A stretch of 31,863 nt of DNA from Cyanophora paradoxa (lineage: Eukaryota > Glaucocystophyceae > Cyanophorales > Cyanophoraceae). How positions within the stretch are numbered: position 1 is the stretch's first letter; every line of letters starts with the position of its first letter. The stretch lies in contig QPMI01000012.1 of the NCBI GenBank assembly GCA_004431415.1, positions 1-31,863 of the forward strand. Direction: 5' to 3'. The translations under genes were made by a program, and so were the position numbers. The notes beneath the pieces are model-generated. The model was not told the DNA's origin. It saw nothing but the letters and a program-made list of their open reading frames with translations, and ran no database searches. Of this stretch, positions 20,601-29,687 are shown in pieces.

Positions 20601-23600
20601 ACGGGGAGGGCCCGCAGGGCGCGGTGGACGGCGCCGGCGCACTCGGGGGCGGCTTCGCTCCCGAGGAGGGTGAGGAGGGCGCCGAAGACGGCGGCCTGGC
20701 GGGCGGCCGGCAGCGCGGCGTACCAGCCGCCGGCGCCCTCGAGGGCGGCGAGGGCGTCCAGGCGGACCGAGACGCGGCCGGGGAGGTGGTGCCGCCCTGC
20801 GGGACGGCCGCCTCGGCGGGGCTCGCGAGGAGGCCGAGGAGGGCGTCGAAGAGGGCGCGCCCTCGTCCCCTCGAGCGCTCCGGCCGCCTCCGGGCGGAAG
20901 GCGACCGCAGCGACGGCGGAGAGGAGGCGGGCGTCGCCGGCGGCGGCGGCCGAGGCGGCGGCGGCGGCGCGGGGCCGACCTCCTCCAGGAGGGGCGCCCC
21001 GAGGGCGCGGAGGGCGGGGGCGGGGCGGGCGGCGGCGAGGGCGGCGAGGAGGGCGGCGCGGGCGTGCCAGCCGGCCGGGCCGTCGAAGCGGAGGGCGAAG
21101 GCCGCGAGGAAGTCGACCACGTCGCCCGCCACGTCCGACGCCGGCGCCTCCCTGCGAGCGAGCGGGCGGCGAGGCTCAGGCGAGCAAGCGGGAGCAGGCG
21201 GGCGGGCGGGGGGTACGCACTTCTTGCCCCTGCGGGCGGACGGGGGCGGGGCCGGGGCGGCGAGGCGCTCGGCGAGGAGGCGGGGCAGGGCGGCGGGGTC
21301 GGCGGCGAGGGCGTCGGGGCGCCGGCGATGACGGCGAGGAGCGCGTCGAGCGCCGCGTCGCTGGGGCCCTCCGCCGCGCACTCCTCCTGCGCCGCGCCGC
21401 GGCCGCCCTTGTCCGACGCCGAGGCCGCCTTGCGGCTGGAGCCCTTGCGCGCGCTGCCCGCCGCGGCGGCCGCCTTGGCGCGCGCCCGCCGAAGAAGAGG
21501 TGGAGGGGTGGGGCGGCGGCCCCCGCGGGGCGGCGGGGGCGGCCCCGGGGCGGCCGCCGGGTCGATGGCGAGGCGGGTGAGGAGGCCGAGAGGGCGGCGG
21601 CCGGCTGCTCGGCGGCGGCGGCGGCGAGGCGCCCTTCAGGAGCGCGGCGAAGGCGGCGGCGGCGCGGCGGACGGGCCGCTCGGGGCCGCCAGCGCGACGC
21701 AGGCGGCCGGGAGGAGGCGGGCGGCGGCGGGCCCCAGCGCGGCGCGGGAGCCCGGCTCGGCGCGGGCGGCGGCGGCGGCGGCCTCCTGGGCGAGCTGCAG
21801 GCAGCGCACGCGCACGTTCGCCGGCACCTCGGCCGCTGCGGGGCGGGGCGTGAGCCAAACCGAGCCGGGCGGGAGGGGGGGGCGGAGGCGGGGCGCACGG
21901 TGGGAGGCGATGAGGAGGGCGAGGAGGTCGAGGAGGCGCCCGGGGGCAGGGTGCGGGCCACGGCGTCCACGCACGAGCGCGCCTCGCCCTCGAACGAGGC
22001 CGCCCCGCACAGCCCCGCCACCAGCTCCTTGAGCACCGGCAGCGCCGCGCCGGCGGCGGCGGCGGCGGAGAGGGGCGCGGCGGGGGCCGGGAGGGGCGGG
22101 AGGCGGCCCAGGGCCGCGCGAGGCCGAAGAGGAGCGCCTCGCGCTCGGCGTGCGCGGCGGCGGCGGCCGCCTGCGCCGGCCGCAGCGCCCCGCACCCGAA
22201 GAGGGCGGCGAGGGTCTCCAGGGGCGGCAGGCCCTCGGCGGGGGCGAGCCCCGCGGCGGCCGCGCGGGCGGCCTTGAGGCAGGGCCGCCGGCGGGGCCGG
22301 CGGCGGGGCCGTCTCCCAGAGGCGCTGGAGGGGGGCCAGGAGCGCCGGGCGAACTCCACGGCGGTCCCTGGGTACGATGTTAGGCGGGGGGCGGCTCGGG
22401 GGCGGAGCGCGGGCTCGCACGGTCATCGTGGGCCTCGGCGGCGGCGCGGGCGAGGGCGAGGGTCGCGAGGGCGGCCGCGGGGCCCGTCCCGGCGGCGGCG
22501 GCGCGGCGAGGGGCGGGATGCAGGCGTCGGGGTCGGCCGCGGCGGCCGCGGCGAGGCGGCGGATCAGCTCGACGTTGACGCAGAGGCCCTCGGCGCGCGC
22601 CTTGCACGTCGCCCGGCGGCCGCCCGCCTCCCCGCCCTCCTCCTCCTCCTCCTCCTCCTCGCCGACGCGGCGGCGGCGGCCTCGGCGGCGGCTCGAGGGC
22701 GCCCTCCAGGCCTCCGAAGAGGCGGCCGGCCCGCCGAGCTCGGCGAGCTCGGGGCCTGCTGGACGCAGGCGCGGCTGAGCTTGGCGGCCGCCGGCGTCCA
22801 CGGGAGCCGCTGCAGCAGCAGGCGCGCCGCCTCGGGCGCCGACTCCGGTGGGCCTTGGCCACGGCGCGAGGGCGTCGGCCGCCGCGGGGCTCGAGCCGGC
22901 GGGTCCCGCCAGCGCGGCGAGGAGGTCGTCGGCTTGCAGAGGCGGGCGAGGGCGGGGTGGCGGAGGGCGCGGCGGGCGACGCGCGGCTCCTCGTCGGCGG
23001 CGCGGCGGAGGAGGGCGAGCCGAGCGCCTCGGCGTCGCCGGGGGCCGGGTCCTCGGGGACGCGCTCGAGGGCCGCCAGGCGCACGCCGGCCTCCGGGTGC
23101 TCGAGGCGAGCAGGAGCGTCGTGCCGGCCCCGCCCGCCACCGGCTCGTGCCGCGTGCCGGCCAGCGTGCCCGCACCAGCTCGAAGACCCGCTCCCGCCCC
23201 GCCGCCGCCTGGGGCCCTCCGAGGGCGCCGCCGCCGCCTCCTTCTTGCCCCGGCGGGCGGCGGGGGGCGGCGCCTGCGCCCAGGGCGGAGGCGATGGCGC
23301 GGTCGAGCTCCTCGGGAAGCGGAGGCGAGCAGTTGGAGGAGCTCCCCCGAGACCTCCTCGTCCGCCCCCGCCCGCCCTCGCCGGCCGCGTGCCGCGCGAG
23401 CACGGCCGCCGCCGCCGCCTCCGCGTGGGGCCGCAGGGCGGCGGCCGGGAGGCCCTCGGCGAGCTCGCGGAGCAGCGCGCGGTAGTTGGCGTGGCGGTAG
23501 CAGTGCTCGACGAGGTGCGCCAGGAAGGGGCCGAGGAAGGCCCCGATGGCGTGCCGCTCCGAGAGGGCCGCCAGCGCCGGCGCCAGGCCCGCGAACTTGC

Positions 23601-24872
23601 TCGCGAAGCGGAACGCGTTCACCGAGAGCGCCCCCGGGCCCTGCGTCTGCGCCCCGCGTCGGGAGGCCGCCGAGAGACCGGGGCCAGGAGCGAGGCGCAC
23701 CTCGCAGAGGAGGACGAGGCAGGTGAGGGCGGCAGGGCTGTCGGCCGCGTCCTGCGGGGCGTGCTTCGCCAGGAGCTCCCCGAGGGTCGCCACGCCCTTT
23801 GCGTCCAGCGGCGCCCTCGTCGCGATCGCCCCCAGGATCATGTACGCCGCACACTGCGCCGCGGCGCGTCAGGCGTGGCGCGGAACGCAGAGGGGGCGAG
23901 GCGGACCTGGAAGTCGGCGTGCCCGAGGCGCGGAGGCGTCGATGACGAGGGGAAGGACGCGGGAGACGAGGTCCGGCTGCGGCCGCCCCACGCGGTGCAG
24001 CACCTCGACCACCAGAGCCACGGCGAACGAGAACGAGGTCGCCCCCGCCGTGCCCGCGCCCACCGCCGCCTGCGTCTGCGCGTCCTCAGCGCCCCGCTCG
24101 CACGCGTCGCGCGCGCGCGAACGGCGGCGGCGCCGCGCACCGACTCGCAGACGAAGGAGAGCAAGCCCTGGTTGCGGATGCACTCATTGACTAGCACCAC
24201 GCGGCTGATCGGCGTCACCGGCCCGTCCCGCTTCTGCTGCATGCCCTCCAGGAACGCGAACATCGTCCCCCTGCGCCGCACGCGCTCAGCTAACGCGGCG
24301 CGCTCGTGCGGCGCCAGGCGGGGCGGGGCCGCACGGCAGGCGCAGGATCTGCACGACGCGGACGAAGATGTTCGTCTCGTGGTACGGCAGGATGCAGCGC
24401 ATGACATCGTTCACGTTGTACTCGTTGACCCTGCGCGCCGGGGGCGGCCTCAGCTAAGCCCCGCGCAATGTGATCGCGATGGGGTAGCGCTGCATGCGCA
24501 CTTGAAGCGGCGAACGAGGTACTCGAAGACGCGGTGCGCCGGCTTCTGCAGGAAGTAGTTGCTCAGGAGGCGCAGAACGCCAGCGATCGCGTCGTCCAGC
24601 TTCTTGTTCTCTTCCTTGGTCTGCAGCTCGCGGTTCGTCTCCTTCGCCTTAGCGCTGAACAGCGAGCGCTCATACTCCTGGAAGCGCGCATCTAGCTTCT
24701 CAAGCTCCCGAGGCCGCCGAGGCCGAGCGAGTGGATGCTCTCGAGATCGAGTTCTGCAGCCTCCTGGGGCGTGAAGAGGATCGACGCCTTGCCGCGGAGC
24801 CAGGGATCGGCGCCGGCCGACCGCCGCCTTGGCGCTCAGGCCGGCGAGCTGTCGCGCTAGGTCGGACGCCAT
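16775..24872 (-). CDS. UTP10: UTP10/HEATR1, U3 snoRNP HEAT-repeat protein (frame disturbed)
   Basis: UTP10/HEATR1 is a very large HEAT-repeat protein of the t-UTP part of the small-subunit processome, acting in rDNA transcription and early 18S pre-rRNA processing in the nucleolus. Start MASDLARQLAGLSAK (ATG 24,872-24,870) is followed by RFQEYERSLFSAKAKETNRE and LSNYFLQKPAHRVFEYLVRR, then CILPYHETNIFVRVVQILRL, all hallmarks of the family N-terminus. Central marker: APEYLKQLCMGSLRECA. C-terminal markers: VVKLSE-like MKLSEREFRPLFLRALDWAS, RLKAIFVPFFGHVWE, ALWKPLNHALL, and the end LLPESIPFLAELMEDAD..LQRYLSG. Length and motif order fit a full-length family member. Introns include 24,431-24,501, 19,115-19,178 (GC donor), 18,917-18,985, 17,356-17,680 and 17,039-17,094. 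Many one-base frame switches occur, densest at about 21.3-23.3 kb. They indicate sequence error or decay, so no single clean protein can be read. Confidence 0.9.
17356..17680 (-). other. UTP10 intron with long homopolymer G/C tract
   Basis: This GT-AG intron (donor GTCTGT, acceptor ATCGCAG) sits between exons reading HDAAAATGFTTQ and ARFDRMMPALVGLL. At 325 bases it is several times longer than the other introns. On the plus strand it contains an imperfect GGGGGGCGGAGGCGGGAG repeat (about 17,415-17,485) and G runs at about 17,573-17,606 and 17,611-17,624. The length of such runs is often misassembled. Confidence 0.8.
19115..19178 (-). other. UTP10 GC-AG intron
   Basis: The donor is CAG|GCACGC and the acceptor CCGCGCAG|GTG, 64 bases, phase 0. 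Removing it joins DPAVRRRALQ to VLAERVGHTPEG. This restores the family-typical sequence in which VRRKAL-type residues continue into a helix. There is no usable GT donor at the exon edge. Confidence 0.75.
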
Positions 24873-24981
24873 TTGTACCCCCTTAAACTTCGTCCTCTGG
24901 GGTGTTGCCACTCCACTACGTACCCTTTTGCACCACGTAGCAGAATCGAGTTGGACGGGCCTATTACATGATTGCGGGGCC

Positions 24982-25006
24982 CGTGCCCAAATCCGCTTTG
25001 GGCACG
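24982..25006. repeat. Perfect 10-bp stem hairpin
   Basis: CGTGCCCAAA, loop TCCGC, TTTGGGCACG. The half-site is repeated three more times within the next 100 bases, so it may be a binding-site cluster and not only an RNA structure. Confidence 0.75.
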
Positions 25007-25564
25007 TCGGGGCTAGGGCGGCGTCGTGCCCAAAGGCCTGGCACGGCGGGTAGAGCAGCGTCGTGCCCAAGTCGTGCCCGCGATGGCGGGAGAGCAGCCT
25101 GGCAGCGCGGCAGGCGGGGGCGTGCAGGCTCCAACTATGTGGTCGTTCTGTGTGTACTTGCATAGCGAAGTTGGCAATCCAGCGGAGTGCTTGCCGACGA
25201 TGGGCAACATGGTCCCAGCACCGCTCATACCGTCGGCGGAGCCCATATTCAGGAAGCTGGTAGACAGGAAGCTTCTTCGTCCGGAGATACAGCAGATAGA
25301 TCAGCTGCGCTTCTGGCAGTGCTGGCGGGGAGCTACTGTGCGACTCTATCATGACGTGCGAGTCGTACTGCCGCGTGCAAGCAACGCCGATCGACTGATC
25401 TGGACTCGGGCATGCGCAGGAGTTCGCCGTGGTGGTCGAGGGAGGGCCCGTTACCCTCATCGTCGCGCCGGCCAAGTAGTGCAGCCCGACCTGGCGCACT
25501 ACTGCCGGTAACTTCCGGTCGACAGAAGCAGCTTGCGACGACTAGAAGGGAGCGCGCACGCATA

Positions 25565-25582
25565 TCTAGACCAGCCGCGGTC
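25565..25582 (+). promoter_or_regulatory. Conserved pre-start element of gene X, copy 1
   Basis: TCTAGACCAGCCGCGGTC lies 38 bases before the ATG of copy 1. An identical string is at 27,818-27,835, 33 bases before the ATG of copy 2, while surrounding bases have diverged. This is consistent with a promoter or 5' untranslated element kept after duplication. Confidence 0.5.
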
Positions 25583-25602
25583 TTTCGGACCAGCGCGCAT
25601 CC

Positions 25603-26828
25603 ATGGAGAACGTCAAGCGCACCACGCTGCCCGCTGGCGCAGCGCCGTTTGAGGCGTTCGAGGAGGAATTCAAGAAGGCGCTGAAGACCCGGCGAGCAAA
25701 GGGAACACTGGCACGGCAATCGAGCGGGTCCGCTCGCTTTCGGTGATGGTCCTCGCGCGACCGACGCCCGGCGGCGCCGCGCGCAGACATTGTTGAAGCT
25801 CGGCTATTCGGATGTTAGCCTCGAGAAGCTGGAACCCGGTGAGCGGCCGCGCCGGCGCGCGCTGGGCGCCGCGCTGGCGCTGCGCGCGCATGTGCTGACC
25901 CGATGCAGCCGAGATTCTGCGCCAGGACGTTTCAGCCTACACGAAGCAGGTCATTCTCGGTCTGCAGGTCCGCTCAAAAATGCCCTCGCGACGCGCGCGC
26001 GCCGCCGCCGGATCGCGGGACCGGCCCGGCGGGCCCGGGACGAGATTCGTGCTGAGGCGCGGGCCGCGGGGCCGGGGCGCAGGGGAAGGCGCTGGTGACG
26101 AGCTACACGAACCCGCCGCAGCGCGTGCTGCTGGAGCAGATGGAGCTGAAGGAGATCCCCCGCAACGTCTTCTCGACCATCCGCAACCCGGACCCGGCGC
26201 AGCCCTTCGTCTTCTACCAGGCGACCAGGAAGGTCCAGCCCACCCCGGAGTGCCGCATTGACGACTTCGAGAAGATCTGCATCGACACCATGGCGCGCGC
26301 GCCCCTGCGGCCGCACCCCCGCCCCGGGCCCCGCCGCGCTCACCGCACGGGCCCGGGGCGCGGGGCGCGCAGAACGTGGCGGCGGCGCCGCTGCTGCCGA
26401 TCGCGCGGGAGGGCGAGCAGGCGCGGGTGCTCGACGGCGAGGCGGCGAAGAAGTACGGCGGGGCGGAGCTCATCGTCGCCGGCCGCATCACGGCGCGCCC
26501 CCGACCCCGCAGTACCCCCCTCTTCTTCCCCCCGCTGACCCGGGGCGCCGAGCAGCTGATGGCGCCGGAGGTGGCGCTGGCGGAGGCGAAGGCGGCGGCG
26601 GGGCAGGGCTCCTCCTCCTCCGTGCCCCAGGTCCGCCTCCTCGCCCCCGCCGCCTAGGTCTGGGAGCCGGGGCTTCGGGATCTGTCGAGCACCGCACTGC
26701 CCGGCCCCTCCCTGCCCGCCTGGTTCGGGGCCCCCGCTCAAACTCCTCGCGCCGTGCGGCAGGGGCGGGCGACGGCGCACGACGCGGCGCTCGTGCTCGC
26801 GACCGACGAGGCCGGCGACGCCATGCAG

Positions 26829-26862
<34 letters not shown>

Positions 26863-27345
26863 CCCATCCGATCCGAGCCTCCCTCCCCGGCCGCGGCCCG
26901 CGCCTTACGCCCTCGCTCCCGCTCCGCGCCAGGTGGTGATCGGGTCGGACCCGGACTTCGTGCTGAACACGCTGCGGGACCAGAAGCGCCTCGCCTCCGT
27001 CGAGGCCTTCCTCTACCTCAAGGTGCCATGGGACCAGCTGGCCCTAGTAAATGGAGCTCAGAGTTGGATCCAGCGCTAGCTGGCGCGGCGCTTGCGAGGG
27101 CCGCCACTCTGACTCGGGGCGGGCCCCGCCCCCCGCGCCCAGGCGGAGGAGCTCTCGGCCTCCGAGCGGCGCGACGCCGTCTTCATCAAGGTGCTGCCCC
27201 GTGCATTTCAAGAGGAAGCTCTCGCTGAGGCCTCTCTCTCTCCCAGGTGTGGCCCGTGGTGCAGCAGATCCTGCAGGCGACGGGCCAGACCGAGCGCCTC
27301 GCCGCCGGCCGCGAGCGCGCCGCCCGCCTCGGCATCACCAAGTAG
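25603..27345 (+). CDS. Gene X copy 1: unidentified 319-residue protein, 10 exons
   Basis: Exons: 25,603-25,742; 25,787-25,838; 25,909-25,967; 26,083-26,292; 26,373-26,492; 26,556-26,630; 26,763-26,828; 26,933-27,022; 27,143-27,190; 27,247-27,345. All junctions keep frame except that exon 1 is one base short near 25,688 (ALKACC where copy 2 has ALKGACC). With that base the product has 319 residues. Landmarks: PFEAFEEEFKKALK, LLKLGYSDVSLEKLEP, EILRQDVSAYTKQVILGLQ, KEIPRNVFSTIRNPDPAQPF, REGEQARVLDGEAAKKYGG, VVIGSDPDFVLNTL, AEELSASERRDAVFIK, and the end ERAARLGITK. Predicted soluble, mostly helical, with no signal peptide. Introns 4 (26,293-26,372) and 5 (26,493-26,555) start with GCGCGC. I do not recognise the family. 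Its pairing with a basal-body tubulin makes a ciliary role conceivable, but that is guesswork. Confidence 0.75.
26829..26932 (+). other. Gene X copy 1 intron 7 with C homopolymer
   Basis: This GT-AG intron has about 31 consecutive C directly after the donor (26,831-26,861). The equivalent intron in copy 2 (29,115-29,185) has only a short C-rich start. The run is thus a copy-specific expansion or an assembly artefact. Confidence 0.75.
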
Positions 27346-27404
27346 TGGGCAGCTCGCTCCGTTCTTCCTTTGAAAGGACACGGGACCGGGAGACTGCGCT
27401 CGAG

Positions 27405-27645
27405 CTGGATAACCTGCGCACGCCGCGGCTCGATCTAGCTCGCGCGCCCCGGGCCCGGGCCCGCGCGGCGCTGAGCCGCGGAACTCTCGCCGCTTTCGGC
27501 GCTGGGCGCTCCGCGGAAGCAAACCTTTGGCTCGCTGTTAATCAGCACGCAGCGCGCCTTTCCGTCGCGTCGATGAAGGAACGCGCGAGTCAGCGGGGCG
27601 TCGGACTCGAACCGCCCCAGCCCAGGCCCAATGAAGCGGATGCGC
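27405..27645 (-). pseudogene. Relic of the tubulin 5' region
   Basis: On the minus strand this segment matches 31,384-31,861 with an internal loss of about 290 bases that removed exon 1 and its start codon. It keeps exon 2 (reading DGKARCVLINSEPK), intron 2, and the first bases of exon 3 behind its acceptor. It sits between the two gene X copies, in the same divergent position to copy 2 that the intact tubulin would have to a gene beyond the right edge. Confidence 0.75.
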
Positions 27646-27817
27646 TCGTTCTTCGATTCAGAGCTGCACAGGGCCGCCAGCGACCGTAGCGGGGAGCGTG
27701 ACTTTTCGGTGCACGTGGGTACGGCACGCGTACGTCTGATCGAACCGCTTCTTTCAGGTCTATCCTCTCGAAGGAGCGCGCAGTGTTCTTTCAGTAAGAA
27801 GAAAGCGCACACGCAGA

Positions 27818-27835
27818 TCTAGACCAGCCGCGGTC
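27818..27835 (+). promoter_or_regulatory. Conserved pre-start element of gene X, copy 2
   Basis: Identical 18-base string to that at 25,565-25,582, at nearly the same distance before the start region. Confidence 0.5.
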
Positions 27836-27850
27836 GTTCAATCATCGCGC

Positions 27851-29578
27851 ATGGATGGACGTCAAACACTGCCGCTAGCGCTAGCGCCGCGCCGTTCGAG
27901 GCGTTCGAGGAGGAATTCAAGAAGGCGCTGAAGGACCCGGCGAGCAAAGGAACACTGGCACGGCAATCGAGCGGGTCCGGCCGCTTTCGGTGATGGTCCC
28001 TCGCGCGACCAAGGCCCGGCGGCCGCGCGCAGACCTTGTTGAAGCTCGGCTATTCGGATGTTAGCCTCGAGAAGCTGGAACCCGGTGAGCGGCGCGCGCC
28101 GGACGCCGCGAGGGCGCCGCGCTGGCGCTGCGCATGCGCGCGCATGTGCTGACCCGATGCAGCCGAGATTCTGCGCCAGGACGTTTCGGCCTACACGAAG
28201 CAGGTCATTCTTGGTCTGCAGGTCAGCTAAAATGCCCTCGCGACGCGCGCGCGCCGCCGCCGGACCGGGGGACCGGACCCGGGACGAGATTCGTGCTGAG
28301 GCGCGGGCCTGCGGGGCCGGGCCGGGGCGCAGGGGAAGGCACTGGTGACGAGCTACACGAACCCGCCGCAGCGCGTGCTGCTGGAGCAGATGGAGCTGAA
28401 GGAGATCCCCCGCAACGTCTTCTCGACCATCCGCAACCCGGACCCGGCGCAGCCCTTCGTCTTCTACCAGGCGACCAGGAAGGTCCAGCCCACCCCGGAG
28501 TGCCGCATCGACGACTTCGAGAAGATCTGCATCGACGCCATGGCGCGCGCGCCGCTGCGCCCGCACTGCGGCACCCCCGCGCCGCCGCGCTCACCGCAGG
28601 GGCGCGGCGCGCGCAGAACGTGGCGGCGGCGCCGCTGCTGCCGATCGCGCGGGAGGGCGAGCAGGCGCGGGTGCTCGACGGCGAGGCGGCGAAGAAGTAC
28701 GGCGGGGCGGAGCTCATCGTCGCCGGCCGCATCACGGCGCGCCCCCGACCCCGCAGTACCCCCCTCTTCTTCCCCCCCGCCGCTGACCCGGGGCACCGAG
28801 CAGCGGACGCCAGCTAAGGCGGCGTGGGTCCGCCTCCCCGCCGCGGCGTCCTAGACCTGCGGAGCGGGGCTTTAGGGGGCCGGATCTGGGGAGCCGCCGG
28901 CGCCGATCCTTGGGAGACGTCCGCCCGATATCCGGGACCGCGAGCCTCGACGCGGCCTAGGGGACCAGGGGACTACTTCGCATTCCCCAGGCCCCCTCTG
29001 CCCGCCTCGCTCTCACGCTCTCACGCTTCTCCTCGCCCCGGGTGGCAGGGGCCGGCGACGACGCACGACGCGGCGCTCGTGCTCGCGACCGACGAGGCCG
29101 GCGACGCCATGCAGGTCCCGCCCCGCCGATCCGAGAATAGGACTCGCCCCTCCCCGGCCGCGCCACGCCCCTCACCCCGCCCCAGGTGGTGATCGGGTCG
29201 GACCCGGATTTCGTGCTGAACACGCTGCGGGACCAGCAGGGCCGCGCCGCCGCCGAGGCCTTCCTCTATCTTAAGGTAATGGGGCTTAGAGTTAGATACA
29301 GCACTGGCGCTGTGCTTGCGATGGCCGCCCCTCTGACTCGGGGCGGCCCCTGCCCCCGGCGCCCGGCTCGCCCAGGCGGAGGAGCTCTCGGCCTCCGAGC
29401 GGCGCGACGCCGTCTTCATCAAGGTGCTGCCCCGTGCATTTCAAGAGGAAGCTCTCGCTGAGGCCTCTCTCTCTCCCAGGTGTGGCCCGTGGTGCAGCAG
29501 TTCCTGCAGGCGAATGGCTGGGGCAAGCGCCTCGCCGCCGGCCGCGAGCGCGCCGCCCGCCTCGGCATCACCAAGTAG
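27851..29578 (+). CDS. Gene X copy 2: duplicate, exon 1 disturbed, exon 6 shortened
   Basis: Exons matching copy 1: about 27,851-27,989; 28,033-28,084; 28,163-28,221; 28,333-28,542; 28,617-28,736; 28,804-28,827; 29,049-29,114; 29,186-29,275; 29,376-29,423; 29,480-29,578. Exons 2-5 and 7-10 have the same lengths as in copy 1 and almost the same protein. Exon 6 has 24 bases (RTPAKAAW) instead of 75 but stays in frame. Exon 1 is disturbed: the ATG at 27,851 is out of frame with the conserved PFEAFEEEFKKALKDP segment, and AAAGG replaces AAAGGG further on. Both GC donors (28,543 and 28,737) are conserved. Frame conservation over nine exons argues for a recent duplicate that is functional or only just inactivated; the exon 1 problems could be sequence errors. 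Confidence 0.65.
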
Positions 29579-29687
29579 TCGGCAGTTCGCTCCGTTCTTT
29601 CTGTGAAAGGACACGGGACCGGGCGACTGCGCTCCAACCCGAGGTCGGGCTCGGATCGGGCAGCTGAGATGAGGAGGCGGGCGGGGG

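Larger units (their letters stand above)
24873..25602. promoter_or_regulatory. Divergent spacer between UTP10 and gene X
   Basis: This 730-base spacer separates the UTP10 start (minus) from gene X copy 1 (plus). GTGCCCAA-type words recur at about 24,983, 25,026, 25,062 and 25,073. One pair forms a perfect 10-base stem with a 5-base loop: CGTGCCCAAA at 24,982-24,991 and TTTGGGCACG at 24,997-25,006. The words TCTAGACCAGCCGCGGTC at 25,565-25,582 recur at the same place before gene X copy 2. A 161-codon plus-strand open frame (25,026-25,511) and an upstream continuation of the UTP10 frame exist, but neither resembles a known protein. Confidence 0.5.

Noticed and set aside
18649-22359. Very long plus- and minus-strand open frames (674 to 1,198 codons) in other frames across UTP10
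   Set aside because: They are Arg/Ala/Gly/Pro-rich shadows produced by extreme GC content (few stops) and carry no family motif. The UTP10 landmarks lie in different frames.
25026-25511. A 161-codon plus-strand frame in the UTP10-gene X spacer as a separate gene
   Set aside because: It reads plausibly in the middle (RKLVDRKLLRPEIQQIDQLR), but it has Arg-rich random-looking ends, no duplicate or homolog that I recognise, and no intron signals. It is left within the spacer description.
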